Source: Theocolax elegans (Eukaryota; Arthropoda; Insecta; Hymenoptera; Cerocephalidae). From it: a stretch of DNA of 64,000 nt. The stretch covers positions 89,369,986 through 89,433,985 of the forward strand of contig CM047426.1 in the NCBI GenBank assembly GCA_026168455.1, given 5' to 3'. The notes beneath the pieces are model-generated. The model had not been told where the DNA came from. It searched no databases and saw only the letters and a program-made list of their open reading frames with translations. The position numbers were made by a program, and so were the translations under genes. Of this stretch, positions 25,907 to 40,900 are shown piece after piece. How positions within the stretch are numbered: position 1 is the first letter of the stretch; every line of letters begins with the position of its first letter.

Positions 25907-28900
25907 ATGGCCGATCACCTAGTGGATGGGCCGCCCAACAAGCGGCCCAAACTCAACGATCCTTTCCAGGGCGCCTCCGATTCGTCCAGTGAGTCACATT
26001 TACCACTATATTTTTTATTAGTTTTATTTCACTTTTTCTTTTTTACCTTTATTAAGTACCTATCCTTCTTACTTTTCTTTTTTTTTTTTCTTACTTAATT
26101 ATATTGTTTAGTTCCTCCTTCCCAGGTTATGTATCCCTTTTTCTTACAACCTTTTTTGGGTCTTTTTGTCTATCCAATTTGACAAGGTGCAGGTCTTTAC
26201 AAGATTGTCGCAGGGAACTCTTCCTATTACTTTGATAAGTTTTTCGTTTTTCTGACTCTTCAATTAAAAATACTGGGTTGATTATTATTATTTCTTTGAT
26301 ATTATTGTGCCTTTTATTTTTTAATACATAGAAAATGTTTACTCCTTTCCGTGATCAATTCGTCAACAGTGTTGTAATGTTTTCAAATATATATACGGTA
26401 ATCTCAAGTGTCTTAAAGTGAAGTTTATGTCAAATAGAAACTTATTATTATTTAGTTATAATAGTGTTTTAATCAGACGATTGCTAAGTGTACTGCGGTT
26501 GTTTTTGACAGGTTCGTATCCTCAGCTTTGTAAAATTATACTGTGTTCAAGATTCCTCGTAACTGTTAAAACATTTTCTTTAAGATTTTATTCGAATGAG
26601 AAAGTGATTTTTTCTTCTATTTTGCTTAACTTAATATTTGATAATTATAAAATATGGTTTAATTCTTCTTGTGAAATATAAATTTAAATTTTGTGTATTT
26701 GTATATATTCATCAGCTGATGCTTTAGGTTAGAAACAAAGTGTTTGAAAACAAAGTAGAGGTTTGAATTGGAATTCTCTCTATTTTGTTGAAAGAAAATT
26801 CATATATAATAAATAGAATTTTTTATATCCAATATGGTAGGTCATTGAACTAATTATTTATTTTTTTTATATTTTCAAAGTACCTGATTAAAATTTACTA
26901 TATACTACAGCATCCACATTCAAATATTTTTTTAAGTTGCTATAATGTAAGTTAAATCGCAAAGTAAACACGTACATTGTTTGTTTAATAATCGTAGTAC
27001 ATAAAAATTGCAATATTTAGTGCAATTTTCAACATCAGCTAAAATCAAATACGTTCTCCATGGTTTTTCGCAAGAATAAATAAATGCGTAATATTAGTGA
27101 AATGTGACGAAACAGCAGTTCGTAACGCAGAAACAACAAAGCGAGCAATAAGTCTCGGTGAAGAAAAAAGAGAGAAAAAGATGGTGGATAACAGGGTGTT
27201 CGATTAGTTTAATGTAAAAAAAAAATAGAAACCGTTATTATTTTACATGAAGGTTTGGATAGTAAGTAACATAAATGTATCGAAACGAAGGGTTTGTGAG
27301 CGGTAAAAGTGACCGCGGACTACACGCTTCCCTCGCGTGGCCATATAGCGTTTCTCCGCGACCGCTACTGCGCCTGACCTATTTCCTCCTTTCTCGCCTC
27401 TCTCTCCTCCCTTCCTCTTGGTCTCGGCGCCTCCGCTCTCACCTCGCGGAGCATCGGCATCGTAATGTACGAACCACCAGGGGTGAATCCAAAAACCTTT
27501 CCCCAAAAAAAGAGACAAACTTGGAGGGGTTGTGCACTTATATACGTACACGATACGTGGACGACAGTTTATATGTATGCGCATATGTATCCTACGTGCC
27601 CAACAGAGAACGAGAAAGAGAGTGAGAAGACGCGGCCGTGGCGGCGCGCGAACTCTGACATGTTGTTGCCGCGGCGGTGTTGTGTTCCTCTCTCTCTCTC
27701 TCTCTTTCTCTTTCCCTCTCTCTTTCTCTGTCCCTCTATCACTCTGTCTCTCTCAGTCTCGTGGTGGCCGCCTACGCGCAGCCGCGCTCACTCTCGCTCC
27801 ACGTAGGTATTCTCTTTCGCTTTGGATTTCTCTCGCTGCGTATACGATATTTCGTCTGGATTTGATGTTTTGCTACGGCTCGGCAGGTTGCTGGAGTTTT
27901 AGTATGCCTAGGTCTAATCTCTGTTATTTTGTCTGATTTGAGGATATAAATCTCAACAGTTTTTTATTCTTTTCTATTTTTAGGTAGCATGAATTGTTCG
28001 AAAATCATCAATTAAACATGTTTACATTTAAAAAGTTTGACAAATCTTTTTTGATATAAAATTGCTTGAAACAGTTTCTTTCTGATGTAGACAGTTTCAA
28101 GCTTTTCAATGGGATGCATTTTCTCTCTAGCCTGTATTCTAAAAGAGATTAATTTTTTGATATTTTGTACATCAGGAATAGGGTGACATTGACTTCTTCT
28201 ATTGTTACATATAAAGAACTCTTTACTTTTCTTAATTTAGTTTTTTTGGTTTCATCAGCTTTTGTGTTTTGTTGTATTTCCATAGTTTTAAGTAAATTTA
28301 GTTTTATTTTATTTTTCTTCAAACACTTCTACTAAACAACAGTAAAATCTACACAGAACATTTGATGTTCCTTGTATTTTATTTGCCAATCAGTTTTTAC
28401 ATAAGCACATTTTTCTGCATTTTTACAAGTTTTTTAATTGTAATATTTAATCTTTAGTAGTGCATGTTGTTTATTAGCATGAGCCTCTGAAAAAAATATA
28501 TATATATACATATATATAGCTCGCATGTTTTATGCACTAACCAATTCTATTTTATAAATAATTTTTTCTCCCTTAGACTCTGCTCTTTTTCTGTTGTTTT
28601 TTTTTAACCATTTGGAAAAGTTGTCAAAGTTTTTTCCTTTCCCCAAGATCTTTCACTTACTTTATTTGGCAGTAAGGGTATCCCAGTATACAGATCCGTC
28701 AATTTGTGAACTTGTATGTTTACATAAAACTAAACCTGCAAGTAAGTCACAGAAACACCAAGTGCTTTTAAATTGAATTCACGAATGACGGAATTGGTGA
28801 TGGTCTAATTTTGCAAATATATGTATGTATTAAGGTAGTTCAGATAAGAAAAAGCTTTAAAATTTTATAATAATTATTGATTAAACTAACCACAGCATAT

Positions 28901-31900
28901 GATGTATAGAATCAAAGTAATAATAATAATGTACTCAACTTTTTTTTTCTAATGCATTACATTGGCTGTTTATCAAAGTTGTGAGGGATATTGAAATTTT
29001 CTTATATTCTGATTATTATGTATTATAGATTGAGGTTATGGTCTTTTATCTTGATTTGTCAATAACAAAATAATAAATATGAGTACAGTGTTTAGGTAAA
29101 TGAATAATAATAGATATAAAATAACATCCTTTATAATTTTAAAATTTATTCTTTTGTGGATTACCTATATATATATATACATGTACATATACAAATAAAC
29201 ATACAATGAGTAACAGAAAAGGGCAGAAACTAAATAAATGTAGATCTTAGATTAGTGCTTTGAGCTACTTAAATATCCTGTAGTTTGACAGTTTCTGCGA
29301 CTTAGTTGCGCCGTACTTAAATGAATCAAAACAAAATTTATCTGAATAAATGAGAGTAAAATTGAAATATAAACAATGTGTCGGTAATAATAATGCACAG
29401 TCTTAAATCATGAACTGTGATGTATATGTAGTGGGTATGGCGCCTCTAATGATGCACCATGCTTATGCAAACTACGGGGGAGGTGGCAGTGGTAACATGC
29501 AACAAATGCAGCTACATGTACAGCAGCAGCAACAGCTACATCTGCAACAACATCAGATGCAGCCTCTTTGGAACAACCACAGTCATACTACGCAAAAAAG
29601 AAGTAAATATTATTGAAACAGAAAAGTGATAAGCGAACAAGAAATTTGAATTCAGTGTAAATTATATAAAGAATCTCAGATGCTCATCTGGTTCTTTTTT
29701 GCATTAATTTAATTTATCCATTTCAAGTTTTAACTATTTCATATTACTGAATTTAGTAAACAAATCATTTAAACAATAGACAGAAGAATATATTTAAAAT
29801 TTACAACTTTTTTTTATATGTTTGTTAATTATTAATATATTTTATGCAGTGATCAATATGTAAAATGGAAAAAATTATAATTAAGGTATAAAATGAAACT
29901 AGGCTCTGAGATTCATTAAAAACATTCTTAAATTTGTTTGAGCACCATTTAAAAGATTGTTTCGTCCGATTCCACTTCATTAGCACATAATACCATTAAT
30001 ATTTCAAAATCGTTCATGTAGAGTCTATTTTTTACTAGATTCAACAAAGTGACAGTTCAATCAGAATATAAATTACTTAATTATGCGTCTCGATTACTTG
30101 TGTGTAATAACTTGGTAACAATTAGAAATTATTAAAATTAAATCAATGAAAATGTTAGAAGAGCGAAAGTGAACATTGTACATGTATTGTATCTTTTTAA
30201 TATTATTGTATTTTATAAATTAAATGTAATTAGATTTAAAAGCGATTGACCAATCAAAGTTTATTGAAGAAAAGTCTACAATAATTAAACAACATTTAAA
30301 AGTCACTAGTTAAATAGTGATAACTAATATTGAGACATGCGCCAGACACATATAGAGCTACAAACGATTAAATAAAAAAGATCTTCTATTTTTGTAGGAA
30401 TATGCTTTAACATTTAGGTAATTTAATTATTTTGCAAGATGAAATCCTAGTTAACTCTCTGTAATATTTCATTGTTGTATGCTCTACAAAATTTACATAG
30501 TAATAATTATTATATTATAAATTAATTAAATTTAATTTTATATAACAGATGTTATTTTTAGATAAATACAGTGAAATTATATTATGATTTCTTAAATAGT
30601 AATCATGAAAAGATTAATAGAAGATTTTTGAAGGTTTGCTAAAAATGTTCAGGTTTACTAAATATTTTGTTTATTGTGCTAAAAATTCAAAAAATTATAA
30701 AATATTTTTTTGTAGAAATAAGATATGTACAATACTATTTCATTTTAAATTTATTAAAATGAAATTGTATTAAGTTTATTTTAATTATGGAATTTAATTA
30801 TTTGTGATTAAAAAAATGTATGAAGCAATTTTTTATAAACAAAAAATAATAATTTATTATCAAAAATTTTAATCTACTCCTAGGAGGGTAAGATGTAATA
30901 AGATAATTGTTAATATATATTTTAAGTTGGAAAGGCTGTAAAGGAGGTGATGGTAGACTATAACCTAGCTAGTGCGAGCATTTTCAGTTTTACCTGTATT
31001 TTATTAAATGTATCATATTATTTATAAATGTTAAAAGACATATATTAGCCTGCAATAGAAAGTCCTTCTTAGATTGACAACCTTATATCTCTAAGCATGT
31101 GACTCTATACAGTTTGTCATCAGTAGCTTTGCAGCTTTTGTAGTTAAGCACGAGTTTACTGTGGATCATGTTTTTTATTATCCGCTGAAGCATAAACTAA
31201 AAGTTTTGCTCTTGCGGTGTATGTCTCATGTCTTATTTCCTACTTTGTTTAATTTTTTATTTCTCTTTTTTTGTACTCGTTTGTTTATACTCATACGAGA
31301 TATGTTACTTGAATAAATATTTTGCGTTTTTTTGTATGTAATTGTCCCTTTTTTTATTTATAAATATGGTCAGTCGTATACTTTCATTTGATTCACATCA
31401 TCTAATTTTAAAAATGAGATGACACTGAGTGCTTTTAAAAAATTAATTTTGTTTACATATAAATATTGTGGGTTTATAATAAATTGACTAATTAAATTTT
31501 TGTTTTCTGAAAATGTTATAAAGGATGTTACTGCAAGTTAAGAGACAATTTTATTGTAATATAAATTGAAAATGGTAGTTTTTAACTGAACTGAAACTCT
31601 GGATAAAAAATTGCGGTGATGGTATTATTAACTCTATCTCCATGATAAATTACTAATGCTGATCTCGGTATCTTCAGTACATTATGCACTATCACAAGAT
31701 CTGTCCTTTTCTCACCAATTAGTCTTTTAGCAATGACAAAACATATGACCTAAGCTTTATTTAGCTATAATTAGAAATAATCTATTTTTTTTAATTAGCA
31801 TATTTTACACTTTTATCGTGTTGACATTGTAGTAGACTTATTTTAATCCTTTTTAAGCATTCTTTAAAAATTAGCGTGTCATATTTTACTGTGTGTTACA

Positions 31901-34900
31901 TTTTTTTTCATATTCATTCAAAACAATTCACACAAACTCAGATTCCAGAAAATGGGATTGACAATTTATTTCTTTAAATTTTCATTTCTATAAAGCTAAA
32001 ATATTACAGTATTAGAAAGCAACACAAGCTAATAGTTCTATTTTTGCCTTCAGATTTCATGACAAATACAGATATGTTTGATCTTGAAAATGATCTGCCT
32101 GATGATCTCCTATCAACAAGCACTTGGGGCTCAGCAACAGAAAGTGCTAAGCCACCAGCTACAGGGCCAGGACCTGGGCAGCAGAATGGTGCATTAGAAT
32201 CGGAATTACGTCATGTACAACAACAGCAGCAGCTTTCACACCATCTCATTCAGCAGCAGGTTAATATACATTCATTATTTTACAAAAAACAATTTACTAA
32301 TTATGAAAATATAACCTTAAAAAAAGTCATCTGTCAAAGTAAACAACATGTTAGTTGGATAAAAATAACTAGTATATATAATTAAATGCAGCAAATGTTT
32401 TTATTAACTTAATTGATTTTAGATAATCATCAATATTAATATTTTCTAAAATTAAAGTTTTAAATATAGTTTAATATTTATGTAGTTAATCTGGTAATTT
32501 ATAATTATAATAGATGTGATATATATGTATCTATATATTTTCAAATATGCAACTATATTTTTAATTTAGTTTCTTTAATTTTCATTTACTTTTGCTTGTT
32601 AATTTATATAGAGTTTTTACTTAATTTTCAAGTTTTTATTCAAATTTCTATATAATGATAAAAAAACTTGGTTTTACTGCTATTTTAATATAATAGTATT
32701 ATTTCTGTATAACACATTTGAATAAAAATATGAAAATCGAATAAAATTTAAAGGATTATACATAATTTAACAAATAAAACACTCAAATTTTATAATAATT
32801 CAAATAATTATTATACTTTCAATAATTAAAAAAAAAATTAATAAATAGCAGGGCAACAAGGGACTGGTAGCGAACTCGTTGGTGATGGCGGGTAACGCTC
32901 TAGGAAGCAAGTCCCCAAGCATGCAGTCACCGCCAAACGTCTCGGTATCGAAAAACGTCGTGGATCCTCAAATGGTCGTTTCGTTGGGTAGCTTACCAAG
33001 TAGTATCGCAAGTTCACTAGCGAACAACCAACAACAGATGTCGATAGCCAATTCGATGGGCGGTGGTGGTCTACAAACCTCTATGAGCATGCAACAACAG
33101 CAACAACAACAACAACAACAGCAACCTCAGCCGCAACAACCGCAACAAGCGAACCCCGGGCAGCAGCCGAATTCCGGTGGCATGCCAATGAATCCCGGCG
33201 GCATGAATTCCGGCCTAGTCATGACGAGTACCGGGGGCGCCACCGTCGCGGGCAGCAACAACAACACAAGCATGACCGGGATGGCCGGTGGAGGCCTCGT
33301 AGCCAATAGCTTGAGCAAACAGCCTTTGAACACGGTTACGTTGATGGGTGGACCCGCGAACGCTCAAGGTTTGCACCATGCGCCCGGTCAACATGGGGTT
33401 GCTCAAATGCAGAATGGCCCCGGAGCAATGATGAACGCCCGGGCCGTAGCGTTACAGCAACAACAGCAACCTCATATGGTCGCTGGACCTACGCGAGGGC
33501 AAAGTCCTCATCAGCAGGTACATCAAGTAGGAATTGTTCCAGGACCTAGTGGACCTAGGTTACAGGCTCCACCAAATATATCCAACATGCCTAATATGGG
33601 ACAGATGGCGGCTACCTCCAGTCCGTATGGATACGGTAAATTAATATTTTAAAAGATTATTACATAATGTTTTTTAATTACCTGAGGTTTTTTAGTCTTT
33701 AACATTTACTATAATTTAAAGAATACATTTATTAATTCTCTTTTATACTTTATAACACAATGGTTTGTCGATCATTTAGGTTCACCTGGTGGTGGTCCAG
33801 GAGGACCAGGTGCCCCAGTAGGTGTTGTTGCTCCTCAACAACGTGCCGGTTTGGCAGCGATGCAAGTCGGTCGGTTTGGTGGGGCTCCCGGTGCCGCGGG
33901 TCCTGGAGCTGGACCTCTCGGTGCTGGTGGTGCCGTTGGTGTACCTGGCGCTCAAGAAGGAGGCATGGCCCAGCAAGCCCAGCCACCTGCACCCAGCCCT
34001 GCTCAACCTCAAAGTGGAGCTCCGAGTGGTGGACAACCTGGACCACAACAAGCCACGCAAGCTCAGGTTCCTGGAGCTCAGCCACGTATGTTCAGTTTTA
34101 TTAGCTACTTGTTGTACTCTCAATTATCAGTATATATTTTTAAATTTTAATATTGCGATTTCTATTAAATACTCTATATTTTAATCTTTTAATAAAACTT
34201 GTAGGATCTCGTCCTTTAACAGCCGACCCGGAAAAGCAAAAGCTGATCCAGCAGCAACTACTTTTATTTCTGCACGCGCATAATTGTCAGCGTCGTGAAA
34301 ATCAAGCTAATGGCGAGCAGTGGCAATGTAATCTGCCTCATTGTAAAACTATGAAGAACGTGCTAAAGCACATGTCGACCTGCGTGGCAGGTAAAGTTTG
34401 CACGGTACCCCACTGCAGCTCATCTAGACAAATTATTGGTCATTGGAAGCATTGCACACGAAACGATTGTCCTGTCTGTTTGCCTCTCAAGCAGGCTGAA
34501 AAGAACTGGCATTCGAACACTGGTGGTAAGACATGTAATAAATATTTATTATTATATATGTTGATGTATTATTTATTTATAGATTTACTCTAATGTATAA
34601 TTACTTAAAGTGTAACATTACTTACATGTCATAATGTTTTGTATTTGATTCATATTTCTTTTTAAATAACTACTAAGTTAATAATCCCAGAGACTTTTTT
34701 CATATATATAAAAAGATTACAGTTTATAGTAAATCAAAAAGAATAGATAATACCGGATTAGTTCTTTGAAACATACTTTAAATATTACTAAAACGCAATT
34801 TTTATACGTATTATGTAGCTGCAGCGACCCAACCTAATAGTCAGCCAAGTCCGAGCCCTTCGGAAATGAGGAAAGCATACGATGTCCTCGGTATCGCTGT

Positions 34901-37900
34901 GCCTCCTACAACGCAGCCCGGAATACCTCCAGCTCAAGGTGTTGGTCGAGGGGTGAGGATGGCAACCCCTGGTATGCAAGCACAACCCGGTGCAATGGCT
35001 AACGTCAGATTAACGCAGCGTGAAGTTCAAGGTATTGTTAAGTCAATATTTTGTTATAAAAATAAATTAGTTAATTAAAAAATGTTAGCATTATACTTTA
35101 TTTAAAATAATTTTTTTGAATATATATATTCCACCATGTTGGATAATACTATTGATTTTTGGAAATATTATTTGCATTACTAAGTTTCGCGCATATTTAA
35201 ATAGAATTAGTATTTGCATTTCACTTAAATAGTTAAATTATTTTCTTTAAATGTATCGAAAGTTTTACTGATTTTAAAAGATGGTTTTCGTTCTAACTTT
35301 CATTGTTACTTTTTTTATTGCGAACAACTTTGCTGGTAATACATACAAATTACAAACACATATGCAGTGTTGGTTCCACCATAACTCTAATAATCAAACA
35401 CTATCTATCTAAACTAAGTAAATAAATAAATAAAAGAAATATAATCGAAATATATTTTGTTAGGTGGTCCAGGTCAGTCGGTCGTCGGTGCTTCGCATGC
35501 TCAAGTGGTGGCTCCGAACGTTTCGCTACCACTGAGCTCGGATCCGTCCGCGGTAAATGCAGCAGCCGCACCAGCGGCCGCGGCTGCCGCCAGTCAAGCA
35601 ACGACGACGTCTGGCGCGGCGGGTACAGCTCCGGGAGCTCAACAGACAGCTGCTCCGGCTGCAGCTGCAGCCTATATCCAACAACAAATCTTCGGGTTAA
35701 ATGAGTCCGGTCAACCAGGTGGCCTGCAGCCTGGTCAGGTCACCGCTACGCCCGTCCAGGGCACCAAGGAGTGGCATCAGTCAGTCACGCCCGATCTCAG
35801 AAATCATCTTGTACATAAACTGTAAGTTTCTTTTTTTTAAGGTTTACTCTAACGCCTAACATTATATTTCAAATTATTCGAATTGTCTTATAAAGGGAAT
35901 AGTATGAGGCGTAATATAAATGTGGAAGGTTAATTAACTCATTTTAGTTTTATTAACTTTGATGGGTCAGTCACCTTACCTACAGAGATAAAACAAATGC
36001 TAAAAATAATATAATAGTTTTATATTATATATTATATTTACATTTAATTCCTTTTTGTAGGGTTCAAGCGATATTTCCTACTTCTGATCCTCAAGCTATG
36101 TTGGATAGGAGAATGCATAATTTAGTTGCATATGCCAGAAAAGTCGAAGGAGACATGTATGAAGCGGCCAATTCGAGGTCGGAGTACTATCATCTACTAG
36201 CAGAGAAAATATATAACATACAAAAGGAGCTAGTTGTGCTAAGTAAGTTAATTATACAATACTATGTTAAGCATTTTGACAAATACCTTTGCATACATAT
36301 ATTGCAATTTTTTCTCACTTGTAGAAGAGAAACGTCAAAAACGCAAAGAGCAAGAGTTACAACAGCAACAACTGCAAGCACAAAAGTTACAAGCGCAATT
36401 ACCACCGCAACAACAACAACAGCAACAACAGCAACCGGCGCCTGGTGCTCCAGGTCCAAGTTTGAGGCCGTGTGCACCACCCGGTATGAATGCAAATGTG
36501 CCGAGGCCTATCGGCGCTGTCCAACCGACATTACGAAGTCATTCACCTGGTATGGGTCAACTTGGACTAACGAATATGGCTTTACAACATAACCGTATGC
36601 AATTTGGTCAACAAGCGCAACAGGTTCAGGCCCAACAAGCTCAGGTACAAATTAAATGAAGTTTATATAATTTTCACATTAGTACAGAATCTATTAGTGT
36701 TAGATTTAACTGTATTATTAAACTGCTTATACTTATAAACATATTATTTACTTAGCAACAAGCTCAAGCGCAACAGCAACAACAGCAGCAGCAACAAAGC
36801 ATGATGGTGGGTCCTGCGGGTCCAAGTCCCAATGGTCAATCCGTTTCCAATTCGACTATGGTGACGAATCCAGGCTTAAGTCCATTTGGTCAACCCCAGA
36901 TGTCTCAAGCTAACTTAACCACGACCACGGCTTCCGTGACGACTAGTCAATTCCCAACGTCCAACGGCACAACGGGCTTGTCCAGTAGTTCGCCGATACA
37001 CAACCAAAACCAGTTCACCGATATTAGAGTGAGACTGGCGCAAGCTCAGGTAAAATATTTTATTTTTTTTCATTAATACTGCACCATTTAAAACAATTGT
37101 ACTCACAATTAGACAACTAAATAATTATACCAAGATTCGATTTACAATCATATTATATGCCAGAATTCATATTTTAGAAATTCTTATTTTACTTGTTTCA
37201 TTAAGTACAATTGTTGCATAAATTTTGCATTATTTGTAACACAAGTATTGACGAGCAGGTTGTAATAAATAAAAATCTGACAAAATGTGTAATACATAAT
37301 GTAGCTTACTGAAAATAAGAGAAAACTTAAAATCTTAACTGACTAAAAAGTTCAATAAATAAAAAATATTTCTCAAAATGTACAAAACAACGTTGGAATA
37401 TTATGATTCCCAATTCTGATTAATTATTTTATATGAATATTTAAATTTTCATTTAAATCATTTTAAGCTTAAAACAGCCAGTAAAAAAAATAATTATCTC
37501 GAACCCCAGGACTCCCTGACATTTCAGGCAGCGCAAGCGGCTCAACAACATCAACAAAGTCAGCCAACCAGTACGAGTCAGAGCGTAACCGCCACGACAA
37601 TACCTCAAACACCGTCTCCTTTTGGTGGCATGCAACAACAGCAGCAACAGAATCAACAACAGTTCCTCGGACGTCCAATTTCGTCATCAACGCCTAGTGA
37701 CAACGGATTGACGGTCTCGACGCCGCAGACGATTCCACCGCCGGCCTCGAGTGGTCCTAGTCCCAGCACAACTCCTATTACCAACGGGCCCCAATCTACG
37801 ACTTCAACGCCCAATACGCCACTCGTACCTTCGCTAATGACGCCTTCACAGGTTCGTTTACCGTTCAAGATATTCAAAGAATCCAATTAAATTAGTACTG

Positions 37901-40900
37901 CATGGTTTGTTGAAAATTTACATAAATTTTGTTAAAAAATTCAGGTGGTAACGAGCGCGAATCAAACACCGCCGCATCCCGGCACGACTCCGTCCCCTGC
38001 AGGTCTTGGCAAGGGCATGAGCTCGCAAGAACGCGCAGCATTGAACGCACCGCGCAGTTCATCTATGTCCTCTCAAATGGCCGCGATTACAGCCGCACTG
38101 GATCGCGATAATTCGCCTAGTCCTCTGATGAACAACAACAAAGGTAAACTCGACACGATCAAAGAAGAGTCTGGAATTAAGATGGAAATGGACCAGGAAG
38201 AATCTGGAGAAGGTCATAGATCAGAAGCCGGAGCTGGAGATGGAAAGAGTGTGAATAACGACATGACTAGTGCGAGTCAGATCAAGACTGAGATTAAACA
38301 GGAGCCGATGGAGGAAGGTGCAACCGATGCAAAGGCTGTTGCCGGTGGACTGATCAATGAAGAAACAAGCATAAAGGAAGAAATAGGAACGGGCATGAGT
38401 CAGGATTCATCAGGTGGTGATATCAAACCAGCCATGCCTGAACCTATCCCACCGAGCGGCACTTCGGCCGACAAGAAACCACTATGCCTGTTTAAACCTG
38501 ACGAGTTAAGGCAAGCGCTTATGCCTACTCTCGAAAAACTTTATAGGCAAGACCCCGAATCACTGCCTTTCAGGCAACCCGTTGATCCTCAGGCCCTCGC
38601 TATCCCTGACTATTTCGATATCGTTAAGAAACCTATGGACCTGTCGACGATTAAACGTAAATTAGATACGGGGCAGTACAGCGATCCGTGGCAATACGTC
38701 GATGATGTGTGGATGATGTTTGAGAATGCCTGGTTATATAATCGCAAGACTTCCAAAGTTTATAGATATTGTACAAAGGTCCGTATTCTGTTTAATAATT
38801 TTACCTAATTACAATTAATTTTGTTTATTATGTTATTTAATTGCATCTTTATATGTTTATAGTTGTCGGAGGTTTTTGAAAAAGAAATCGACCCTGTGAT
38901 GCAAGCGCTAGGCTATTGTTGTGGCAGGAAATATACGTTTAATCCTCAAGTACTGTGCTGTTATGGTAAACAATTGTGCACGATTCCACGGGATGCTAAG
39001 TACTTCTCATACCAAAACAGGTCAGTGAAACCATTTATTTTAAAATTGTGTTTTATAACATTGGCAAATCATGTTCAATAGTTTACCAATCATGTTTTGC
39101 ATTTTATTAACGTGCATCGTAAGAAACGGCTTCTGTAATATTCTATATAAACGTTAAAATATGTTTCTAACTTCACAAATACCATTCTTGCATATTATCA
39201 AAATGAGTGTATACAAATTTCAGAAGCATTTTCTTCAAATCCATAATCTTTCATAAATCATGCATGAATAAAATAGCATACATTAAAAGAGCCATCCCTG
39301 TAGAAGTTTTTACACTATACGCCATCAAAAACCAGTAGCTTTAGCCTTTAGTGCGCCCTAATACATTAGATTAGAAGGCGGTACAAGATCATAGAAAGTA
39401 TTATCATTTACATTATTTCAATCATTCAAGTTGCTAATGACGTGAGCGTATAACGCGGTGGGAACAAATTAATCTTGAAAGCTAATTAACCCGTTATGGC
39501 TTATTTACCAGATGTGGGACGAATCACCTTACTCGCAAAATGTTTCAGATTTATGTTTTAGTTTCATTAAGTGCAAAAATTCACTAAATTCTGGAAGATT
39601 ACGCAGAAATATTATATTTATGCATATTTTATCAATCCTTTCAATTTTGTCGAATATCAAAATAGTTTTAATATCAAATAATTTTTCTGCAATAAATTTT
39701 AAATAATGTGTTTCTGTTTAGTCTTCCCTTTGAAAGCTTTTCTTGCGTGACAAGACATTATTTTAATCTTTTTAATAAATGTAAAACCTTCAATTTTTTA
39801 AGTTCAGAAGATACGTAAAAGTCTAATATTTAATTAGAACACAGACTTGTCATTAAAGAAGCTTTTTTTACTTAATTGTATGTGTCTCCATTTAGTTAAT
39901 TGTAAGATTTTATTGAAGCATATTTATTTAAAAACAATAAAATTGAAAGTTATAAAATGTTTATGTTAATGATTCATTACTTGTTATATCATCTAAAATT
40001 TATTGAATCGGTAACGTTATATTTTTTTTCTTTACCTAATGTACATACGTTAATATACACAAGAAAATAATATAAATTGGTGAAAAATAAATTAAATAAC
40101 GGCGGTGAAAGTATTATTTTAAACGTGGTTCATTTTCAAGTTTTATTACTAATTTATGGCTAAATGATAATTATTACGTTAAAGATCACTCACTTTAAGT
40201 AAAGTCGTTTTCATAGCGATTGCTTTCAAATAATAAGTATAATATCTTGTATTGCTATGTGTTTAAAATTGCACTATTGCAGACTTCCCAATTTGAAAAA
40301 TTTGAATAAGACCAATTAAAAATATTTAAAAAAGTTTTAAGTATAATATGCTTCAATTTTGATCTTTACATATATACATATATACATATATATCTCATAT
40401 CTCATATCTCATATAAATATTGTATTATATTTATTTTTTTTTGTGTATGTAACATTAAACTTAAGTTTTTTATAACGTATTTTTTTTCTAACCATGGCAC
40501 CATTGTTCTCTTCTTTGTATGTACCCTCCTTGAAAAAAAAACCACCACTTCCACGGATTGCGCACACACGCACACACCACAATCCGTGTTTGCCGCTTGC
40601 TTCTTGTGTTGCCTACGTACTCTCGCTTCTCCTTTCGCCACAACCTCTTCGCCATCGATCGCAAATCAATTGGTTCTTGGACACTCGGATCAATGACTGA
40701 ACGAACGAATCGGCCAAATTGGAATCGGCAAAATTATATAACGCAATAACAACATCGAAATATCGGATTACGGATAAAATTTGCACGTTTAAATGATTAA
40801 CGTATCAAATACGCACGTTTGCGACGGACGCATAATTGGCAAATTTCTAATACATCAACAAAAAATAACATATTTAATCGAAATAATGCACATTCATAAA

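Noticed and set aside
33750..34184. Multiple long ORFs in other frames over the CBP G/P/A-rich exon
   Set aside because: These are shadows of the true frame, which continues exactly into TAZ1 with closing phases.
40367..40416. Tandem repeats that could suggest a repeat array of CRISPR type
   Set aside because: They are short microsatellite-like units with no spacer structure in a eukaryotic intron.
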